From: Desmodus rotundus
Taxonomy: Eukaryota > Chordata > Mammalia > Chiroptera > Phyllostomidae
Reading direction: 5' to 3'
NCBI RefSeq assembly: GCF_022682495.2
Contig: NC_071391.1
Location: 13,367,680 to 13,431,679 of the forward strand
Length of the DNA stretch: 64,000 nt
The notes beneath the pieces are model-generated. The model was not told the origin of the DNA. It searched no databases and saw only the letters and a program-made list of their open reading frames with translations. Positions 63,443 to 64,000 of this stretch are shown piece after piece. The stretch's first letter is position 1. Each line of letters opens with the position of its first letter. The position numbers were made by a program, and so were the translations under genes.

Positions 63443-64000
63443 CTTAAGGGTCACAGAAGAAAGTATTAGTTCCTGCCCCTCCCCCCAGCTCACATGCTTC
63501 CATAGAGGCTTCCAGAAGCCTAGAAGCCCAGAGAGTTCACACCCAGGTTGACCATACTGCCCCTCAGGATCTTCTGGTGGAGACCCTCCAATTTCCACCA
63601 CCTCCCATCACAGGCCTACAGCACAAACAGGGGCTAGAGCTCTCCAAGACCCCAGAAATTCAGCTTTGGAAGTTGGTCCACAGTAACTCAGTGACAACTG
63701 TCCACTGGCTGAGCTGAGGAGGAACTTCCTTTGGAGCCAGGCTGGGGCAATGGCGCGCCGGGCACTGTGCGTGCTCGGCAGTGTCGAGCCTCCCGCTCCG
63801 GTGGGGGGCTTGCAAGATTGCAGCACAGTTCTCAGCTCTTCCTGGAGGGGTGTCGCAGGTTAGGGACCCTCTTCACAGGAAACCCACCACAAGCGTATAC
63901 AAGTGCAGGCGGTGTCAGTGGCTACGCAGACCCCAGGTTGAGAGACCTGTCGGTAAGGCCTCACTCTGACGTGACTAACAGGTGGCGGAGGTAGAAAAAT
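63443..64000 (-). other. ATG13: ATG13 intron (runs off the right edge)
   Basis: The preceding ATG13 exon is not found before the window ends. A G/C-rich patch at 63740-63990 looks like an old repeat, but I cannot name it. Confidence 0.55.

Overview
The window is mammalian nuclear DNA, almost certainly from a yangochiropteran bat. It carries split genes with GT-AG introns, old L2, MIR and L1 repeats, and five copies of a tRNA-derived SINE that matches the bat VES family (A and B boxes, 'CCCTGGCTGG' head, short A/T-rich tail). Two short hAT-like elements and one LINE-1-derived element with ORF1 but no ORF2 (HAL1-like) fit the same host. The gene set and order CKAP5 - F2 - ZNF408 - ARHGAP1 - ATG13 is the conserved block of human 11p11.2, here on the opposite strand.

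Layout. 1-5962 (+): the last seven coding exons and 3' UTR of CKAP5 (XMAP215/chTOG microtubule polymerase). 5963-7448: short tail-to-tail spacer. 7452-21846 (-): complete F2 (prothrombin), 14 coding exons and 623 residues, with a 6.8-kb intron 12 full of LINE and SINE material. 21847-31130: F2 upstream region, with a likely liver enhancer about 0.9 kb from the start codon, then repeat-rich intergenic DNA including a solo LTR nested in an L1. 31168-35407 (-): complete ZNF408 (5 exons, about 725 residues, 10 C2H2 fingers). 35408-35902: CpG- and ETS-rich head-to-head promoter shared with ARHGAP1. 35830-56175 (+): ARHGAP1 (p50RhoGAP/Cdc42GAP), 12 coding exons and 436 residues, with large introns holding L1, HAL1-like and SINE insertions. 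56176-58334: tail-to-tail spacer. 58335-63442 (-): the last four coding exons and the 3' UTR of ATG13 (autophagy initiation); the rest of ATG13 lies beyond the right edge.

The five genes share synteny, not a pathway: mitotic microtubule growth, clotting, a retinal zinc-finger factor, Rho-GTPase inactivation and autophagy initiation. The only evident shared regulation is the ZNF408/ARHGAP1 promoter. I found no wholly new biological system. The most interesting points are in the bat F2 gene: a GC-AG intron, changes at both factor Xa cleavage sites, a shifted kringle-1 glycosylation sequon, loss of an exosite-I lysine and a different base at the 3' cleavage position. Others are the ORF1-only retrotransposon, the nested LTR, and an RFX/CRE-like cluster in ARHGAP1 intron 1. 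Exon limits come from reading frame, splice consensus and recalled human protein sequence; repeat names come from recognition, not from a RepeatMasker run.
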